Positions 29,157-38,327 of a stretch of DNA of 64,000 bases are shown piece after piece. The notes below the pieces were generated by a model. That model was not told the origin of the DNA. It saw only the letters and a program-made list of their open reading frames with translations, and made no database searches. This DNA is from Corynebacterium minutissimum (GTDB lineage: Bacteria > Actinomycetota > Actinomycetes > Mycobacteriales > Mycobacteriaceae), in NCBI RefSeq assembly GCF_000988205.1, contig NZ_LAYQ01000013.1, forward strand, positions 1 to 64,000. The letters are read 5' to 3'. Within the stretch, counting starts at the first letter, position 1, and each line of letters opens with the position of its first letter. The translations under genes and the position numbers were made by a program.

Positions 29157-29228
29157 TGCGCGATACTGGGATTGAACCAGTGACCTCTTCCGTGTCAGGG
29201 AAGCGCTCTCCCGCTGAGCTAAACGCGC
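29157..29228 (-). tRNA. tRNA-Val(GAC), copy 1, with acceptor-stem mismatch
   Basis: 72 nt cloverleaf, anticodon GAC in CCCTGACACGG, T-loop GTTCAATCC, discriminator A. The acceptor reads GCGCGTT against ATCGCGC, leaving a T-T mismatch at pair 6-67, where copy 2 (29476) has GCGCGAT. The D-loop also differs by one base (AGCGGG instead of AGTGGG). Confidence 0.93.
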
Positions 29229-29259
29229 TCGCAGCGCCCTGTTTGGGCGCCAGCATTTG

Positions 29260-29330
29260 AGGTGGAAACGGGAATCGAACCCGTGTGCACGGTTTTGCAG
29301 ACCGTTGCCTCACCACTCGGCCATTCCACC
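29260..29330 (-). tRNA. tRNA-Cys(GCA)
   Basis: 71 nt: acceptor GGTGGAA/TTCCACC, anticodon GCA in GTCTGCAAAAC, T-arm ACGGG TTCGATT CCCGT, and discriminator T, the identity base for cysteine. CCA is not encoded. Confidence 0.96.
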
Positions 29331-29364
29331 GTGGCGATACCGCCTCACACACTACATGTGCTGG

Positions 29365-29437
29365 AGCGGATGACGAGACTCGAACTCGCGACCCTCACCT
29401 TGGCAAGGTGATGCGCTACCAACTGCGCTACATCCGC
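29365..29437 (-). tRNA. tRNA-Gly(GCC), copy 2
   Basis: Identical in sequence to the copy at 29041-29113. It is paired with a tRNA-Val in the same order as copy 1, so the Gly-Val unit is duplicated. Confidence 0.96.
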
Positions 29438-29475
29438 ATTCGAAACCAGGCCCGGTTTCTAGGACAAAGTCCTTG

Positions 29476-29547
29476 TGCGCGATACTGGGATTGAACCAGT
29501 GACCTCTTCCGTGTCAGGGAAGCGCTCTCCCACTGAGCTAATCGCGC
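29476..29547 (-). tRNA. tRNA-Val(GAC), copy 2
   Basis: 72 nt with a fully paired acceptor (GCGCGAT/ATCGCGC) and anticodon GAC. This is the canonical version of the two tRNA-Val(GAC) genes in the cluster. Confidence 0.96.
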
Positions 29548-29611
29548 ATATGTATTTATCAAGCCCCTCCACTCACTTATGCCAAAAAGTTTGGCGTCAA
29601 GAAAGTCTTGG

Positions 29612-29684
29612 AGCGGATGACGAGACTCGAACTCGCGACCCTCACCTTGGCAAGGTGATGCGCTACCAACTGCGCTACATCCGC
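29612..29684 (-). tRNA. tRNA-Gly(GCC), copy 3
   Basis: Same 73-nt sequence as copies 1 and 2. It is the first gene of the minus-strand cluster and lies about 40 bp downstream of a good promoter. Confidence 0.96.
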
Positions 29685-29724
29685 ATTGCACGTTCCCGGC
29701 CGGTATGCCGTGGTGCGAGAAGAA

Positions 29725-29753
29725 ACTTTATCGTGCGCCGCCGTAGTTTCCAA
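29725..29753 (-). promoter_or_regulatory. SigA-type promoter for the tRNA cluster
   Basis: On the minus strand, TTGGAA (29753-29748), a 17-bp spacer and TAAAGT (29730-29725) fit the corynebacterial -35/-10 pattern (TTGNNN and TANNNT). The expected start is about 35-40 bp before the first tRNA-Gly. The rest of 29685-29972 (288 bp) holds no gene that I can support. Confidence 0.6.
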
Positions 29754-29972
29754 ATCCGCAGCCCACGGCACTAATCCCCAGACTCCCCAAAGCCTGCGGA
29801 TTACATCAGTGTGATTGAGACTGCAGTTACAGCGAGCGGCGGCGATGACAACAAGAGACCCCCTACCGATTCCACCACGACAGCCAGCGCCCACACATAC
29901 AGCTTAAAGCGCGTTTGAGCTGGACGATTAGGGGGTTACTACACGCGCGGTGTACCTTAAGTGCTGCACCGA

Positions 29973-30047
29973 GGTTCTATAGCTCAGTGGGAGAGCGTTC
30001 CGTTCACACCGGAAAGGTCGCTGGTTCAATCCCAGCTAGAACCACCA
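29973..30047 (+). tRNA. tRNA-Val(CAC), CCA encoded
   Basis: Acceptor GGTTCTA/TAGAACC, anticodon loop TTCACAC (CAC), T-arm GCTGG TTCAATC CCAGC, discriminator A at 30044 and CCA at 30045-30047. It is divergent from the six-gene cluster and is the only tRNA here with a genomic CCA. Confidence 0.94.
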
Positions 30048-30053
30048 TCATAA

Positions 30054-30074
30054 CTGCAGGTCAGAGACCTGCAG
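30054..30074 (+). terminator. Perfect hairpin after tRNA-Val(CAC)
   Basis: CTGCAGGTC-AGA-GACCTGCAG has 9-bp arms and starts 7 bp after the encoded CCA. It lacks a T-tract, so it may act in 3' processing rather than as a classical terminator. Confidence 0.45.
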
Positions 30075-30316
30075 CATGTGGCACAAGCCTTCGCGTGGAT
30101 ACTATGTGGATTATAAATCTACATTAATGGTTTCTCGCGGGGGCGTTTTCTCATTGTGCCTCATCTTGGCCACAAGGGCTAGACGAAAACCTCGACGCGT
30201 TGGGGACACGGCACGGTTACACAAGACTGCATGACATTGAACCTGTCCCCCTCGCACACTTATCCGATTGCTCCATAAGGGTTCGATAGCAACAAGTGCA
30301 GGAATAGGGTGATTTT

Positions 30317-31204
30317 ATGCGGTTGCCAAAGTGCGGCCCGGCCTGGGCCGGTGCCTTGATGGGTACCTCGATTGCATCGACTTTGTCGGGGTTGCATGGT
30401 TTAGGCGTAGCGCAGTTCGTCTTCGCTTTTATCGCAGCGGTGCTGCTGGTGATTGTTACCGCGGGGACGAAGAATGAGCCTCCCCGGCACCAGAACATGG
30501 CGGCGTGGGGCATGTACACGATGGGGCTGCTGGCGTGCGGCTCGGCATGGACCGCGCTTACCGGAAGCGATGCCTTCCAGTTGGCAAGTTGGTGGATTGG
30601 TGCACCGCTATCGGTGGTGGTCTGTTTGTGGCAGCTATGGGGGTTGTTCAAACAGCCGCACCTCTACGACAAGCCCGCTTTTCCTTGGGGCCTGGCACTT
30701 GTTTCTCCCATGGTGGCGGCGACCTCCGCAGGTCAGTTGGCTATGAACCACGGGCAGTTCTACCACTTTGCCGGCGAGCTATGCTTCTTCCTCACGTTCA
30801 TCACCGCAATTCCACTATTCGCCTACTGTTACTGGTCCCTTGTACAACGCCGAGAAAGGCCGCGCGGGGCAGCTGCAGGTACAGCGTGGATCCCGCTCGG
30901 CGTGGTTGGACAGTCAACGGCAGCCTCGACACTGCTTTTTGACGCCCACCTCTACGGCATCATCATGTTCACCATTGGAGCACCCTGCGTCGCATTCGCA
31001 ATGTACTGCTTCTACCGAGCGGTCTTCGAGTGGACTCCCTACAGCCCCGGCTGGTGGGGCTCGACCTTCCCGGTCGGAACACTGTGCCTAGGTTCATGGA
31101 ATGAAGGCTGGCACCGGTTGTCCTTCGTTCTCTTGGTGCTCTTATTGCTCCATTGGGGAGCCTGCGCGCTGCGCTTCGGCACATGGCGGCTCCAGCGCGC
31201 CTAA
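30317..31204 (+). CDS. TDT family transporter (TehA/SLAC1-like)
   Basis: 295 residues with about ten hydrophobic helices. The opening PAWAGALMGTSIASTL and the late WWGSTFPVGTLCLG correspond to the paired repeats of the tellurite-resistance/dicarboxylate transporter family. Substrates in the family include C4-dicarboxylates, sulfite and anions; which applies here cannot be told. It has no operon partner. An ATG with GGTGATTTT upstream gives only a weak ribosome-binding site. Confidence 0.75.
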   Translation: MRLPKCGPAWAGALMGTSIASTLSGLHGLGVAQFVFAFIAAVLLVIVTAGTKNEPPRHQNMAAWGMYTMGLLACGSAWTALTGSDAFQLASWWIGAPLSVVVCLWQLWGLFKQPHLYDKPAFPWGLALVSPMVAATSAGQLAMNHGQFYHFAGELCFFLTFITAIPLFAYCYWSLVQRRERPRGAAAGTAWIPLGVVGQSTAASTLLFDAHLYGIIMFTIGAPCVAFAMYCFYRAVFEWTPYSPGWWGSTFPVGTLCLGSWNEGWHRLSFVLLVLLLLHWGACALRFGTWRLQRA

Positions 31205-31261
31205 TGGCATGAGATCCACTTCCCCAGGCAGTAGCCACCCTTTGCGGTACCGTGGGGCGCC

Positions 31262-31912
31262 ATGAGTGACACTGCGCTGATAGAACGCCTACTGGGGCCA
31301 GACCGAGAAGGAATCCGCTTGATTGCGGTGAGTACGCTCCACGGCTCCGCCACCATCGATGGCACTTCCGGTCCCATGGGTAACGACACTGACGCCGAGC
31401 TCTTGGCGGCTTTACGCGAGTGGTCCGATATTGCCGTCGTCGGCTCAGCCACGGTGAAGGCGGAGGAATATGGGCCGTCGACAAGCACGCGCCTCGCCGT
31501 GCTTAGCCACTCCCTCGATTTTGCCGGTTTCGAGGATTTCATTGCAGCAGGCCCCATCGTGCTTACCCCGGCAGAGCGCGCGTCTTCGCCCGAGGCACGG
31601 CGCTTGGCCGACGCCGGTGCCGAAGTCATCAGCACAGGTACCGGAACCATGAGCGAGGCTGTTTCAGCTCTTCACGCTCTAGGCGCGCGCCGCATCAGTT
31701 GCGAAGGTGGCCCATCCGTTTATTCCGCCTTTATCGCAGAGAGCCTCGTCGACCAGCTTTATCTGACGCTCGATCCGCACCTTTCCCCTTCCGTCGAAAA
31801 GCCCGTCGTCGACGGCGAGGCCACCTCCCCCGCACTCAAGCTCGAGCTGGAGAACGTCGACACCGTCGACAGCACGGTGTTTCTGCGCTACCGGCGCGCA
31901 CAAACCCCGTAA
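31262..31912 (+). CDS. RibD C-terminal/dihydrofolate reductase-like NADPH-dependent reductase
   Basis: 216 residues of the RibD_C fold: GIRLIAVSTLHGSATIDGTSG, AVVGSATVKAEEYG, ARRISCEGGPSVYSAFIAESLVDQLYLTLDP. There is no deaminase domain, so it is not a full RibD. The same gene sits beside aftC in mycobacteria (Rv2671 order), where it has been linked to pyrimidine/folate-type reduction. Its stop codon TAA forms part of the TAAACT element before the aftC start. Confidence 0.82.
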   Translation: MSDTALIERLLGPDREGIRLIAVSTLHGSATIDGTSGPMGNDTDAELLAALREWSDIAVVGSATVKAEEYGPSTSTRLAVLSHSLDFAGFEDFIAAGPIVLTPAERASSPEARRLADAGAEVISTGTGTMSEAVSALHALGARRISCEGGPSVYSAFIAESLVDQLYLTLDPHLSPSVEKPVVDGEATSPALKLELENVDTVDSTVFLRYRRAQTP

Positions 31913-31923
31913 ACTTTGCTGCC

Positions 31924-33119
31924 GTGACTTCTCCGGCTCCCTCATTCCCAGCTTCCGCGCGACTGTGGACGGCCGCCGCCTGGCCCGCCGCCATCGTCTT
32001 AGTCCTTCACCGCGTGTTCGTGCTCGCTGTTAACGGCTCGGTGACTGATGACTTCGGCACCGTCTACCACGCGATCCGGAGGTTGTGGGAAGGCAACCCG
32101 GTTTATGAACAGAACTATTCCTTCGTGGAACCGCTCTACCTGTATAACCCAGGGGCCACCGTCCTGCTATCTCCCTTAGGGCTCGTGTCTGAGGAACACG
32201 CGCGCATCGCCTTCATTCTGGCCAACGCCGCTGCCATCGTCGCTGCCTTGGCTCTGCTGACCCGCTTCGTAGGTCACAGCCTGCGGGGCCCGCTGTTACC
32301 GGTGAGCATCGCCGCTGCCTTCGCTACCGAATCAGTCATCAACACGTTGGTCTTTACCAACATCAATGGCTTGTTGCTGCTCGCGATGGTGGCGTTTCTG
32401 GTCTTGTTGGACAAGCACGGATGGGCCGCCGGGCTGTGCATCGGTCTGGCAATTCTGGTCAAGCCACAATTTGCCCCGCTGCTCTTCCTCGCCTTGGTGC
32501 GCAAACGCTGGCTCACCTTAGGTCTGGGTGTAGCTGTACCGCTGGTAGCCAACCTTGCAGCTTGGCCGTTCGTCCCCGGCGTGGAGGCTTCCGCGCCAAC
32601 CTTCTTCCTTACCTGTCCACCACGCGCGACTACGCCAACGCCTCATGGCCGGGCGTGCGCGCTTACTTCGATCTCCCCGGCGTCATCTACTACCCCATCT
32701 GGATCCTTTTCGCGGCGCTAGCCGCAGTGGCGATCCTCGGTCTGCTGCGCTGGCGCGACAGCGAGCCGACCTTCTGGGCGCTGAGCACCAGTGGCGCCAT
32801 CATGGTCGGCATCTTCTTCCTTTCCTCCTTGGGACAGCAGTACTACTCCATGTGGCTTATCCCAATGCTGTTTACGGTGGTGCTGGGCCGCTCGGTCTTC
32901 CACACGTGGGGAGCATGGTTGGCCGCATTTTTATTCTTGGCGCCGCTCGAGTGGACGTCGTCCAGCATGCCCACCGCCGCGCACTGGATGAGCGTGTTCA
33001 TCGCCACCATCGGGTGGGGCCTGCTCATCGTCGTGACCGCTGCCTCCGTGGCCGGCTGGTGGAGCGCGGAGCGAGGGGCTAGCCGGCAAGCTCAGTCGAG
33101 CGATAAGATTCCCGCATGA
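31924..33119 (+). pseudogene. aftC: GT87 arabinofuranosyltransferase AftC, frameshifted in mid gene
   Basis: A GT-C enzyme of about 398 residues if the frame is repaired. The first loop carries VTDDFGTVYHAIRR with the acidic pair expected for catalysis, followed by GNPVYEQNYSFVEPLYLYNPG and LAILVKPQFAPLL. At GAGGCTTCCGC (32585-32592) one base, probably a T, is missing. The other frame resumes FRANLLPYLSTTRDYANASW and runs to TGA 33117-33119. AftC adds alpha-1,3 arabinofuranose branches to cell-wall arabinan from decaprenyl-phosphoarabinose. The gene is expected to be needed for a normal wall, so a read error is more likely than a real break. GTG start is 8 bp after TAAACT (leaderless candidate). 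Confidence 0.8.
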
Positions 33120-33529
33120 CTGATTACAAGCTCATTGCCGATACCGAATGGCGCAAGCGCCTGAGCCCTGAGGAGTACCACGTCCTGCGCGAGGCCGGCA
33201 CCGAGGCACCGCACGTCGGTGAATACACCAACACCACTACCGAAGGCGTGTACTCCTGTCGAGCCTGCGGCGCCGAGCTCTTCCGCTCCACCGAAAAGTT
33301 TGAATCGCACTGTGGCTGGCCGTCCTTCTTCTCCCCCTTGGCTGGCAACGCCGTCATTGAGCGCGAAGATAATTCACTGGGCATGCGCCGCATCGAAGTG
33401 CTGTGCGCCAACTGCGAATCCCACCTTGGCCACGTCTTCGAAGGCGAGGGCTACGATACACCGACGGACCTGCGCTACTGCATTAACTCCATCTGCCTCA
33501 ACCTAGAAGAAAAGCCGGTCGAGGACTAA
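33116..33529 (+). CDS. msrB: Peptide-methionine (R)-S-oxide reductase MsrB
   Basis: 137 residues. It reduces R-methionine sulfoxide in proteins. The two zinc CxxC pairs are CRAC and CANC, the substrate-binding block is HCGWPSFF, and the catalytic Cys is in RYCINS. Its ATG overlaps the aftC stop by 4 bp, and TAAGAT 6 bp upstream could give an internal leaderless start. It is convergent with hemQ. Confidence 0.95.
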   Translation: MTDYKLIADTEWRKRLSPEEYHVLREAGTEAPHVGEYTNTTTEGVYSCRACGAELFRSTEKFESHCGWPSFFSPLAGNAVIEREDNSLGMRRIEVLCANCESHLGHVFEGEGYDTPTDLRYCINSICLNLEEKPVED

Positions 33530-33544
33530 ACCTTCAACCGGCTT
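33512..33544. terminator. Hairpin spanning the msrB stop, between convergent msrB and hemQ
   Basis: AAGCCGGT (33512-33519) pairs with ACCGGCTT (33537-33544) across the msrB stop codon. It probably serves both convergent genes, although the T-tracts are weak. Confidence 0.5.
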
Positions 33545-33563
33545 CCGGCGCTATCGCGACTCT

Positions 33564-34265
33564 TTAGGGCAAAATCGCGATGAGCTCAGCCACGTCCTTC
33601 ACGCGGCGTCCTGTGTGGAAGGGGATCTCCTCGCGCACGTGGTGACGGGCCTCGGTGTAGCGCATGAGGTACATCAGGTCCACGATGCGGTGCAGTTCCG
33701 GAGCCTCAAAGGCCAGAATCCACTCGTAGTCACCCAGTGCGAAGGCCGGCACAGTGTTGGCGCGGACATCCGGGTAGTCGCGCGCCTGCATGCCATGCTC
33801 CATGAGGATGCGGCGGCGCTTTTCTTCATCCATGGTGTACCAGTCGTAAGAACGCACGAAGGGGTAGACAGAAATCCACTCTCCGGGCTCCTCGCCCATA
33901 ATGAAGGACGGCAGGTGGGACTTGTTGAACTCCGCCGGGCGGTGCAGTGCATTGCCCACCCAGGTCACCTCGGAGACCTGGCCCAGGACGGTCTCGCGGC
34001 GGAAGTCCGCGAAGGCCTTCTGGATGTCGGCGAATTCCTCAGCGTGCCACCAGATCATGAAGTCAGCGCTCTCCCGCATTCCGGACAGATCGTAGATACC
34101 GCGCACGGTAACCACGCCTGCTTCCTCGAGCTCAGAGAAGAACTTCTGCGCCTGCGCGACGATCTCCTCGCGCTCAGTGCCCAGCGCCCCCGGGATGACC
34201 TGGAACACCGCGTGCTGCGAGTAGCGCTGGACCTTGTTGAGCTCGGCGAAGTTGACCTTCGACAT
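33564..34265 (-). CDS. hemQ: Coproheme decarboxylase HemQ (chlorite dismutase family)
   Basis: 233 residues. It carries out the last step of the coproporphyrin-dependent heme pathway, turning Fe-coproporphyrin III into heme b with peroxide. [14 protein letters not shown] includes the expected redox-active Tyr; [21 protein letters not shown] holds the heme-ligand His. Order beside msrB and aftC matches mycobacteria. GAGAGG lies before the ATG. Confidence 0.93.
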   Translation of the reverse strand: MSKVNFAELNKVQRYSQHAVFQVIPGALGTEREEIVAQAQKFFSELEEAGVVTVRGIYDLSGMRESADFMIWWHAEEFADIQKAFADFRRETVLGQVSEVTWVGNALHRPAEFNKSHLPSFIMGEEPGEWISVYPFVRSYDWYTMDEEKRRRILMEHGMQARDYPDVRANTVPAFALGDYEWILAFEAPELHRIVDLMYLMRYTEARHHVREEIPFHTGRRVKDVAELIAILP

Positions 34266-34390
34266 GCCTCTCTCCTTTTTTCAACCGACAAAGTTTCTTA
34301 TCCATCATAAGTTGGAGACGCCCTCGCGCGCCACTAGCCTTTCGGCGCGCCTTCCACCGCCACACGGGCGGAGCTTATACCTTGATCCCC

Positions 34391-35056
34391 GTGAGCAATT
34401 CCGACGTTTCTTCGCGCAACCTTGCAGGGGCACCGACCAACCTGCACGATCGCGCCGCCGCCTCTCCCGCCGAATCGCGCCCCGCAGAACCGAGCACTCC
34501 GGCTGCCTTCACGGAGGCCGTCGAGTCCCTCCACGCTGCGCAGCTGCGCCCAGAAATCACCTTGGGCACCATCCGACCCCCGCAGCGACTGGCCCCGTTC
34601 AGCCATGCCATTGGCCTGGAGGTTGAGCGTCACGAGCAGGAGGAGGCTATCCCCACCGACTCTGAGGGTGATGCCTTCGGCCGCCTTATCCTGTTGCACG
34701 ACCCAGGCGCTGAGGAAGCCTGGGAAGGTGCGATGCGCCTGGTGGCCTACATCCAGGCAGACTTGGAGGATGCCGTAGCCGGAGACCCGCTGCTTCCCGA
34801 CGTCGCCTGGGAGTGGCTCACCGAATCCCTCGACGTGCGCGAGGCAACACACACCAACCTCGGAGGTACTGTCACCTCGACTGCTTCGGTGCGCTTCGGC
34901 GAGATCGGAGGCCCGCCGCGAGCCTATCAGCTGGAAATGCGAGCTTCCTGGACCGCAGCCGACTTGGATCTTGCCCCACACGTCGAGGCTTTTGCACAGG
35001 TGCTTTCTCTCGTCGCAGGCCTGCCGCCCGAAGGCGTCACCGAGCTCGGGCGCTAA
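34391..35056 (+). CDS. DUF3000 family protein
   Basis: 221 residues from GTG 34391. After a 40-residue Ala/Pro/Ser-rich start comes the family block EAVESLHAAQLRPEITLGTIRPPQRLAPFSHAIGLEV and the C-terminal SVRFGEIGG and QLEMRASWTA. Function unknown. It always travels with the RNase D gene in actinobacteria, and here it ends 1 bp before it. TACCTT lies 7 bp before the GTG, suggesting a leaderless mRNA. Confidence 0.85.
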   Translation: MSNSDVSSRNLAGAPTNLHDRAAASPAESRPAEPSTPAAFTEAVESLHAAQLRPEITLGTIRPPQRLAPFSHAIGLEVERHEQEEAIPTDSEGDAFGRLILLHDPGAEEAWEGAMRLVAYIQADLEDAVAGDPLLPDVAWEWLTESLDVREATHTNLGGTVTSTASVRFGEIGGPPRAYQLEMRASWTAADLDLAPHVEAFAQVLSLVAGLPPEGVTELGR

Positions 35057-35057
35057 C

Positions 35058-36305
35058 ATGAGCGAACTGCGCCAGGTCCCCGTCGACGGCACGCCGAAAG
35101 TCCTGCTTTCTCCCCGTGAGTTCCAGGCGGGTGCCGCGCGCCTGGCCGCGGGGACTGGACCCTTCGCCATTGATACCGAACGCGCGTCGGCCTACCGCTT
35201 CGATGACCGCGCCTTTCTAGTGCAAATTCGCCGGGAAGGCGCAGGCACGCTTTTGTTTGCCCCGGAGAATCGTCGGCATGAACTGAGTTCCGCGCTAGCG
35301 CCGGTGCTCAACGGTCAGGACTGGGTAGTCCACGCCGCTCCTTCCGATCTTCCCTGTCTGGCCTGGCTGGGGCTACACCCCGGAACACTGTTCGATACCG
35401 AACTCGCCGCCCGCTTCGCCGGTTTTGCACATCCCAACCTGGGGGCGATGGTGCTGGAGCTGTTCGACGTCGAACTGGAAAAAGGTTACGGGGATTCCGA
35501 TTGGTCCCAAACCCCCATTCCCCGGACATGGCGCAACTACGCGGCGCTCGACGTGGAGCTGCTCAACGAGCTTGCTGTGACGTTGCGCGACATCCTTGCG
35601 GAAGAAGACAAACTCGACTGGGCCTTTGAAGAATTCGACCGGATCGTCGACGAGCACGCCGGGATTACCGGCCCTGAGCCTCGAACATGGCGGGAGCTGA
35701 AAGGTGTGTCTTCGCTACGCACACGCGAACAGCTCGCCGTGGCTCGCGAGTTGTGGCAACGCCGTGAATCCATCGCACGTTCCCAGGACATCGCCCCCAA
35801 CCGGGTGCTGCCGCACCGCGTGCTCGTGGACATAGCGCGCCGCGTGCCTCGCACCCCGCACGACATCAATCAGATTAAAGGGTTCCCCCGCCGCCGCGGT
35901 GGGGCTACGTTGCGCTGGCTCGATGCCGTCACGACTGCGCTGGACAGCCCGCGCCAGGAGTGGCCAAAGCCACTGCGCAGCCCCCGCCCGGTGCCCTCCA
36001 AATCAGTATTTAACCGGGATTTTCCCGAGCTGTGGCAGCTCTACTGCGAGATCCGCCATGACTTCGAGGACCTCGGTGACGAACTGCGCATGAGCTACGA
36101 GCTGATCCTCAAACCCAGTCTGATACGTACAGCGGTGTGGGCAGCGTTCGGGCCAGAAGGCGGCGTCGCGGGGGAGATCGCGGAAGATGCCGATATCCCC
36201 GATTTCCTGCGCTCCCAGGGCGCGCGCGACTGGCAAGTCGAGCTGGCCACGCCGCTCCTGCAGCGCGGGTTAGCCCGGATGCGCCCTACTCCCCCGCGCT
36301 CTTAG
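35058..36305 (+). CDS. rnd: Ribonuclease D
   Basis: 415 residues from ATG 35058. The DEDD exonuclease domain includes [22 protein letters not shown] (D and E), [26 protein letters not shown] and a Y...D pair ([12 protein letters not shown]). The HRDC domain follows ([23 protein letters not shown], then [16 protein letters not shown]). It trims 3' ends of tRNA precursors and other small RNAs. Its 3' end overlaps convergent dxs by 20 bp. Confidence 0.9.
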   Translation: MSELRQVPVDGTPKVLLSPREFQAGAARLAAGTGPFAIDTERASAYRFDDRAFLVQIRREGAGTLLFAPENRRHELSSALAPVLNGQDWVVHAAPSDLPCLAWLGLHPGTLFDTELAARFAGFAHPNLGAMVLELFDVELEKGYGDSDWSQTPIPRTWRNYAALDVELLNELAVTLRDILAEEDKLDWAFEEFDRIVDEHAGITGPEPRTWRELKGVSSLRTREQLAVARELWQRRESIARSQDIAPNRVLPHRVLVDIARRVPRTPHDINQIKGFPRRRGGATLRWLDAVTTALDSPRQEWPKPLRSPRPVPSKSVFNRDFPELWQLYCEIRHDFEDLGDELRMSYELILKPSLIRTAVWAAFGPEGGVAGEIAEDADIPDFLRSQGARDWQVELATPLLQRGLARMRPTPPRS

Positions 36306-38214
36306 CAGACTCCTCAGCATCGCGTGCAGCTACCCACTCACGTACTGAGTTCGCGATGCCTTCCGGGGTCAAGCCAAAGTCCTCGAGGATTTCTCCACGG
36401 CTGGCATGCTTGGGGAAGCAGCCGGGTACGCCGAGCCTGTGTACTGGAGTGTCCACATCGGCGGCGTCGAGGGCCTCGGCCACCATGGACCCCACACCGC
36501 CCCGCAGGATGCCATCCTCCACCGTCACCACGAGATCGTGATCGGCCGCCAACGCGATGATGGATTGCGGTACCGGTACCGGCCAGCGCGGGTCCACGAC
36601 GGTAACGTTGAAGCCTTGGGCTTCGAGCAGCTCAGCTGCACCCAGGGAACGCGCGCTCATGGCACCGATGGCGACGATAAGCACATCAGTAGCCTCCTCC
36701 GTAGCGGCAGCAGCATCGGAATAGCTCAGGATGTCTACCCCGTCATCGAGCCGCTTGAGTTCGTCGCGGTCATCAAGGAGGTTGCCCTTGGGGAAGCGCA
36801 CCACGGTCGGGCCATCCTCGATTGCGATGGCTTCTTTAAAGAGTTCCCGCAGGCGGGCACCATCGCGCGGGGCGGCGATGCGCATGCCGGGGACGATGCT
36901 CATGAGCGCCATATCCCACACACCGTTGTGTGAAGCACCATCAGAGCCCGTGACACCGGCGCGGTCGAGGACAATGGTCACTGGCAGCTTGAGCAGCGCA
37001 ATGTCCATGATGACTTGGTCCACCGCACGGTTGAGGAACGTAGAGTACACCGCCACCACCGGGTGCATCCCGGCCAGCGCCAGACCGGATGCAGAAGCCA
37101 TGGCATGCTGCTCAGCGATGCCGACATCAAAGAAGCGCTCCGGGAACTCCTCTTGGAAGGGAGTTAGCCCCGTCGGCCCAGCCATGGCGGCAGTAATGGC
37201 GACGATGTCCTCGCGGGCGTGGCCGGCCTTGATCAATTCTTCCGAGAACGCCGCAGTCCACCCCGGTTGCTTCTGTCCCTTGGATACACCGGTGACCGGG
37301 TCGATGGCGCCGGTGGAGTGCATCTGGTCCTTCGGCTCGTTGACCGCAGGAGCAAAGCCATGCCCCTTCTCGGTGACCGTGTGCACGATGATGGGACCGT
37401 CATAGTCGCGGGCGTAGCTCAGCGCCCGCACAACTGCCTCAATATCGTGGCCGTTAATCGGGCCAATGTATTTGATGCCCAGCTCCGGGAACATCTCCGT
37501 GGGCATGACGGTCGACTTCACACCCTCCTTGACCGCGTGCAATGCATCAAAGGTGCGCTCGCCTACCCAACCCATGGACTTGAGGCGCTTCTTGCCCAGC
37601 GCCATGAACTCGTCGTATCCGTGCTGCGCACGAATGCGCCCCAGGTTCTCTGAGAGGCCGCCGATCGTCGGCGAATAGGAACGCCCGTTGTCATTAACGA
37701 TGATGACAACGTTGCGGTCCTTGTCGGCAGAAATGTTGTTGAGGGCTTCCCAGCACATGCCGCCGGTAAGGGCGCCATCGCCCACGACCACCACGGCATT
37801 GCGGTGGGATTCACCCCGAATCTTGAAAGCCTTGGAGAGCCCGTCCACCGTGGATAGCGCTGCCGAGGCGTGGGAGGATTCGGTCCAGTCGTGTTCTGAC
37901 TCTGCGCGGTCCGTGTAGCCGGACAAACCGCCCTTCTGACGCAGCGTATCGAATTGGGAGGCGCGGCCCGTGAGCATTTTATGCACGTAGGACTGGTGTG
38001 ACGTGTCGAAGACGATGGGATCCCGCGGGGAATCGAAGACCCGATGGATCGCCACCGTGAGCTCCACGACGCCCAGGTTAGGGCCTAGGTGGCCGCCTGT
38101 AGCGGACACCTTCTCAATAAGGCGCTGACGGATTTCCGCCGCGAGCTCAACCAGTTGCGTCTTGCTCAGGGCTTTAAGATCGCCTGGTGAGTGAATGGAA
38201 TCCAGAATGCCCAT
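36286..38214 (-). CDS. dxs: 1-deoxy-D-xylulose-5-phosphate synthase
   Basis: 642 residues from ATG 38214 ([16 protein letters not shown]). It makes DXP from pyruvate and glyceraldehyde 3-phosphate, the first step of the MEP isoprenoid pathway, feeding polyprenyl carriers and menaquinone. The thiamine-diphosphate motif [16 protein letters not shown] is complete, and [16 protein letters not shown] and [15 protein letters not shown] are typical. An inverted repeat (38269-38289) lies about 55 bp upstream. Confidence 0.96.
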   Translation of the reverse strand: MGILDSIHSPGDLKALSKTQLVELAAEIRQRLIEKVSATGGHLGPNLGVVELTVAIHRVFDSPRDPIVFDTSHQSYVHKMLTGRASQFDTLRQKGGLSGYTDRAESEHDWTESSHASAALSTVDGLSKAFKIRGESHRNAVVVVGDGALTGGMCWEALNNISADKDRNVVIIVNDNGRSYSPTIGGLSENLGRIRAQHGYDEFMALGKKRLKSMGWVGERTFDALHAVKEGVKSTVMPTEMFPELGIKYIGPINGHDIEAVVRALSYARDYDGPIIVHTVTEKGHGFAPAVNEPKDQMHSTGAIDPVTGVSKGQKQPGWTAAFSEELIKAGHAREDIVAITAAMAGPTGLTPFQEEFPERFFDVGIAEQHAMASASGLALAGMHPVVAVYSTFLNRAVDQVIMDIALLKLPVTIVLDRAGVTGSDGASHNGVWDMALMSIVPGMRIAAPRDGARLRELFKEAIAIEDGPTVVRFPKGNLLDDRDELKRLDDGVDILSYSDAAAATEEATDVLIVAIGAMSARSLGAAELLEAQGFNVTVVDPRWPVPVPQSIIALAADHDLVVTVEDGILRGGVGSMVAEALDAADVDTPVHRLGVPGCFPKHASRGEILEDFGLTPEGIANSVREWVAARDAEESAKSAGE

Positions 38215-38268
38215 AGAGCTTGCCTTAAACCCCTTCATCGATCGTTTTCTTCTTTACCACCGTACCCG

Positions 38269-38289
38269 TTGACACGCGTGACGCGTCAA
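38269..38289 (-). promoter_or_regulatory. Imperfect inverted repeat in the dxs promoter region
   Basis: TTGACACGCGTGACGCGTCAA. The outer TTGAC/GTCAA arms are perfect. On the dxs strand it supplies a possible -35 (TTGACG), with TACGGT about 19 bp downstream as a weak -10. Either a promoter element or an operator; no regulator family recognised. Confidence 0.35.
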
Positions 38290-38327
38290 TCATTGCCCGA
38301 CCACTCCCGCGGCACCCCCTGTGCGCC

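Noticed and set aside
29285-29894. Short open frames over the tRNA cluster
   Set aside because: They are translations of tRNA genes and spacers, with repeated identical peptides from the tRNA copies.
32421-32721. Two overlapping frames as separate membrane proteins in the aftC region
   Set aside because: Each ends or begins in sequence that only makes sense as the missing half of the other; a single-base indel is the simple explanation.
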